From assembly GCA_021845835.1 (NCBI GenBank), contig JAJZVE010000186.1, positions 1 through 8,222 on the forward strand: a stretch of 8,222 nucleotides of DNA, read 5' to 3'. The DNA comes from Pseudomonadota bacterium. GTDB taxonomy: Bacteria > Pseudomonadota > Alphaproteobacteria > Acetobacterales > Acetobacteraceae. The notes beneath the pieces are model-generated. The model had not been told where the DNA came from and did not search any database. It saw only the letters and a program-made list of their open reading frames with translations. Positions 6,339-8,222 of this stretch are shown in pieces. How positions within the stretch are numbered: position 1 is the first letter of the stretch; the number at the start of each line of letters is the position of its first letter. The translations under genes were made by a program, and so were the position numbers.

Positions 6339-7839
6339 ACTGTTCGAAGTTGAAGAGTTGCCGCCGGAGACAACCATCCTGGCGCACCAAGCCTCGCTGC
6401 CCTCACACGCGACACCTCTTCCTGGGGAGGCGCTGCCGTCCTGGATGTTCCGATTCTGTGAGCCATTCGGCATGTCACCGGCATCCCTCCTGCTGCATGA
6501 TCTCGAACTCGGCGACGGCGCGTGGTGGCGGCATCCGTCGAACGAGGCGATCGCCTCGATCGCCCGACGAACCCGGCTGACGGAAGATCAGGTGCGTACG
6601 CTCACCTTTGCCTCGTGGGCGCCGGATACTCTCGCCGACCAGATCCCCGAGCGCTTTGCGCGCGTCCGCTTCGGTCTCGCTCGACCGACGGGGCGGTTGT
6701 CGCATCGGATCACCGTCTGCCCGCAATGCCTTGCCGAGGACGAGACGCCCTACATCCGCAAAGCCTGGCTTCTGGGCTGGCTGGCGGCCTGCACCATCCA
6801 CGGCACCGTGCTGCTGGCCGAATGTCCCGAGTGCCATGCGAAGCTGCGGATGCCGCCAGCTTATTCGCCGGCGTTCGCACCGGATCGCTGCGGACGATGC
6901 GGGTTGCGCTTTGCGCGCGTCCGGCGGCAACCGGCGCTGGACCTGATCACGCATCTTCAGGACGCCCTGATCCTGGGACGTGCTTCCGGCATGGTGATTT
7001 TGCCCGGCCTCGGCGCGCTGCCATGGCCGCTGACAATGGCGCTGTTCGACGTCCTGCTGGGCATGGTCTGGGTCGGCACAAAGGTGCGCCGCCGACAACT
7101 GTTCCTGGATGCAATCGCGACGGACGTCGATTGCGCCACGCTCAGCGAAGACCGCAACAGCGGGAATTACGACGGGCTGCTGATCCTGGCTTGGCTGCTC
7201 GATCGCTGGCCGGCTCACTTCCCGATTGCACTCGCAAGGCTGCACGCGGTTCGACCACGCCGTCAGCTTGACCGCTGGCCCGACCTGAATGTGGACATTC
7301 GCACGGCGCTGGAGCTGCTGCTCGTCCCGGCCGGCCCGGATGACCGACACCGTCCCGATCGGGGAGCCGGAATGCGCTGGCTCAACAACCTGTCGGAGAC
7401 CGAGGCTGATCTGCGCGCCCTGGCCGTTACCGAACGGGCACCGGAACGGCGGGTCCGTCTCCACACGCTGGCCAGTTTGCGCGGCGGGATGAGTGTGGTC
7501 GAAGCGGCAATAGCCGCCGGGGTCCGCGACAAGACTGTGCGCCGATGGCTTCGCTGTGGCGCCGCGGCGGACCTGGAGGCAGTATTGCTGCGCCGGAATG
7601 GTTCCGCGCTCAATCGCGGACCTGCGGCGGAAATCGGCGCGTGGCTCTCTCGACACCCGCAGAACAACGGTCGTTGGAAAGGAGAATACCTGCAACGCAA
7701 GGTATTCGACGAGTTCGGCGTCGAGATCACCATGCATGCAGCGCTCAATCTGCTGAAGCGCCACAAGCCGCAGGGGCGACGTGGGCGCTCCTGCACGCCT
7801 CTGACGCCGTTGCCCGACAAATCGCCAGTCGCGGATTAA
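6325..7839 (+). CDS. tniQ: TniQ/TnsD-like target-selection protein with C-terminal double HTH
   Basis: Chooses the insertion target and recruits the ATPase. 504 residues, as long as Tn7 TnsD (508) and longer than Tn5053 TniQ (405). The N-terminal TniQ domain has LPGEALPSWMFRFCEPFGMS (residues 32-51). Two zinc-binding clusters follow: CPQC at 132-135 with Cys156/His159, and CPEC at 167-170 with CGRC at 189-192. A helical middle part ends in two DNA-binding units: a helix-turn-helix at about 389-411 (SVVEAAIAAGVRDKTVRRWL) and a winged-helix-like segment at about 434-483 (EYLQRKVFDEFGVEI...LLKRHKPQG). The pair resembles the N-terminal DNA-binding half of IS630-type transposases. The start is the GTG at 6325-6327 with GGAG at 6314-6317. 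The frame is open upstream to an ATG at 6232, but that lies within tnsC. The last codons overlap the innermost right-end binding repeat. Confidence 0.88.
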   Translation: MPSAELFEVEELPPETTILAHQASLPSHATPLPGEALPSWMFRFCEPFGMSPASLLLHDLELGDGAWWRHPSNEAIASIARRTRLTEDQVRTLTFASWAPDTLADQIPERFARVRFGLARPTGRLSHRITVCPQCLAEDETPYIRKAWLLGWLAACTIHGTVLLAECPECHAKLRMPPAYSPAFAPDRCGRCGLRFARVRRQPALDLITHLQDALILGRASGMVILPGLGALPWPLTMALFDVLLGMVWVGTKVRRRQLFLDAIATDVDCATLSEDRNSGNYDGLLILAWLLDRWPAHFPIALARLHAVRPRRQLDRWPDLNVDIRTALELLLVPAGPDDRHRPDRGAGMRWLNNLSETEADLRALAVTERAPERRVRLHTLASLRGGMSVVEAAIAAGVRDKTVRRWLRCGAAADLEAVLLRRNGSALNRGPAAEIGAWLSRHPQNNGRWKGEYLQRKVFDEFGVEITMHAALNLLKRHKPQGRRGRSCTPLTPLPDKSPVAD

Positions 7840-7927
7840 AGGGCCACCAGTCGCATGATTGGGGGCCGCAGTCGCAGAATTGAGGGCCAGTCTACTCATC
7901 TTGACCCCCGTTCGCGACTTTGGGGGC
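7826..7927 (-). repeat. Right-end transposase-binding repeats (four copies)
   Basis: Plus-strand copies of CAGTCGCnnnATTnnGGGCC lie at 7826-7845, 7848-7867 and 7869-7887, at 21-22 base spacing. A terminal, more divergent copy lies at 7910-7927 (GTTCGCGACTTTGGGGGC) and is merged with the inverted repeat. They are in opposite orientation to the left-end set. The tight array resembles the abutting TnsB sites of a Tn7 end. The innermost copy contains the tniQ stop codon (7837-7839). Also here, CCCCC at 7905-7909 can pair with GGGGG at 7922-7926 to form a hairpin at the very terminus. Confidence 0.75.
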
Positions 7928-7935
7928 AAACGACA
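7920..7935 (-). repeat. Right terminal inverted repeat (16 bp)
   Basis: TTGGGGGCAAACGACA is the exact reverse complement of 2976-2991. It marks the tniQ-proximal end of the transposon. Confidence 0.85.
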
Positions 7936-8003
7936 CCGATTTTTGGCCCTCGGCCGCCACCTATAACAAGGTAAGACTCAGTACTAGAATCAGTGAGAAA
8001 GTA
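7936..8003. other. Short unassigned spacer between transposon and hydrolase remnant
   Basis: 68 bases that belong neither to the transposon nor, by reading-frame content, to the hydrolase. The part from about 7960 is noticeably richer in A/T than its surroundings and contains the near-symmetric stretch CTCAGTACTAGAATCAGTGAG (7978-7998). It could be the scar of another deletion or the end of an unrecognised element. Confidence 0.35.
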
Positions 8004-8222
8004 GGGGCGCCAAATTCGCCCACATATAACGGCTTGTGCCACCGCGCCGCCAGAGCCGCAACGCGGGCAATGTTTACCGGTGCACGGAGGCCATATTCAT
8101 GCACGCAGATCATATCAAAGGCGGCGTTATCTCTTTTGAGCATGTAGTCCCATTGGGCCGGCGTGTCTTTTTTCCAGGTGTGATCCATCATATTGTGCCA
8201 CGAGCTGTCGCGTGGACGGCTG
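7961..8222 (-). pseudogene. Truncated glycoside hydrolase (GH5 / clan GH-A, cellulase-family) gene
   Basis: A minus-strand frame enters from the right edge and reads with family-like sequence to about base 8004, then continues as unrelated hydrophobic residues to a stop at 7961-7963. Recognisable blocks are MICVHEYG (a strand of the TIM barrel) and HKPLYVGEFGAP, in which the Glu of GEFG is the expected nucleophile on strand 7. The frame is broken right after it, so strand 8 and the substrate-binding tryptophan region are missing. The gene is probably inactive. The first in-frame ATG in view is at 8191, but the frame is open to base 8222, so the real start is outside. The gene has no link to conjugation and shows that this flank has a different origin from the left one. 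The GH5 assignment rests on a short segment. Confidence 0.55.

Larger units (their letters stand above)
2976..7935 (+). mobile_element. Cargo-free Tn7/Tn5053-like transposon encoding TnsA, TnsB, TnsC and TniQ
   Basis: A 4960-bp unit bounded by perfect 16-bp inverted repeats starting TGTCGTTTGCCCCCAA. It contains only four transposition genes in one plus-strand operon with 4-14 base overlaps. The terminal TGT and multiple internal transposase-binding repeats match the architecture of Tn7 and Tn5053/Tn402 relatives. The presence of a TnsA endonuclease implies cut-and-paste transposition, as in Tn7, whereas Tn5053 lacks TnsA. There is no TnsE, resolvase or Cas gene and no cargo; the spaces between the genes and the ends are only about 170 bp and 96 bp. 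The flanking five bases (ccggc on the left, ccgat on the right) are not a clean duplication. Confidence 0.85.

Noticed and set aside
6475..7929. A 484-codon minus-strand frame opposite tniQ
   Set aside because: Composition is that of an antisense shadow. tniQ on the plus strand has clear domains and zinc motifs, and the frame runs into the right-end repeats.
2976..7935. CRISPR-associated transposon (CAST)
   Set aside because: Although tnsABC and tniQ are present, there are no cas genes, no repeat-spacer array and no space for them inside the element.
2971..7940. Possible 5-bp target duplication (ccggc / ccgat)
   Set aside because: Only three of five bases agree, and the flanking genes are unrelated, so the match is not accepted as a duplication.
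7941..7951. TTTTGGCCCTC just outside the right end, resembling the core of the end repeats
   Set aside because: It lacks the GCGACTG half of the motif and lies outside the inverted repeat; a chance match in GC-rich DNA is more likely.

Overview
The window is high-GC DNA typical of an alphaproteobacterium, most likely a sphingomonad. That guess rests on the conjugation gene order and the general sequence style, not on a species marker. It falls into three blocks.

Block 1 (about 1-2975, all minus strand) is part of a conjugation/mobilisation module of the kind found on alphaproteobacterial integrative elements and plasmids. In transcription order it holds a short remnant that resembles the 3' end of a ParA-type ATPase gene, possibly a tiny ORF, a DUF2840 protein, a TraF-like S26 signal peptidase, a lytic transglycosylase, and the first 138 codons of a VirD2-like (DUF3363-type) relaxase that runs off the left edge. 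The DUF2840/traF and traF/transglycosylase junctions are 4-base start/stop overlaps, so these genes are probably co-translated. The stretch from about 415 to 990 looks foreign. It replaces the normal tail of the transglycosylase and ends in repeats resembling the end of a transposon related to the one in block 2.

Block 2 (2976-7935, 4960 bp) is a complete-looking, cargo-free Tn7/Tn5053-like transposon. It has perfect 16-bp terminal inverted repeats, arrays of degenerate ~20-bp transposase-binding repeats inside both ends, and four tightly coupled plus-strand genes: TnsA-like endonuclease, DDE transposase (TnsB/TniA), AAA+ ATPase (TnsC/TniB) and a 504-residue TniQ/TnsD-like protein. TnsA and TnsB would cut the two strands at each end, the ATPase would link transposase to target, and TniQ would choose the target. 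TniQ carries a C-terminal pair of helix-turn-helix domains resembling those of IS630-type transposases. This unusual arrangement may define the target.

Block 3 (7936-8222) is unrelated to block 1. After about 68 bp of unassigned sequence comes the cut-off 3' part of a glycoside hydrolase gene (GH5 / clan GH-A style) on the minus strand. The two flanks do not belong together and there is no clean 5-bp target duplication. The present location therefore probably reflects rearrangement after or during insertion. No tRNA, rRNA or CRISPR array was seen.
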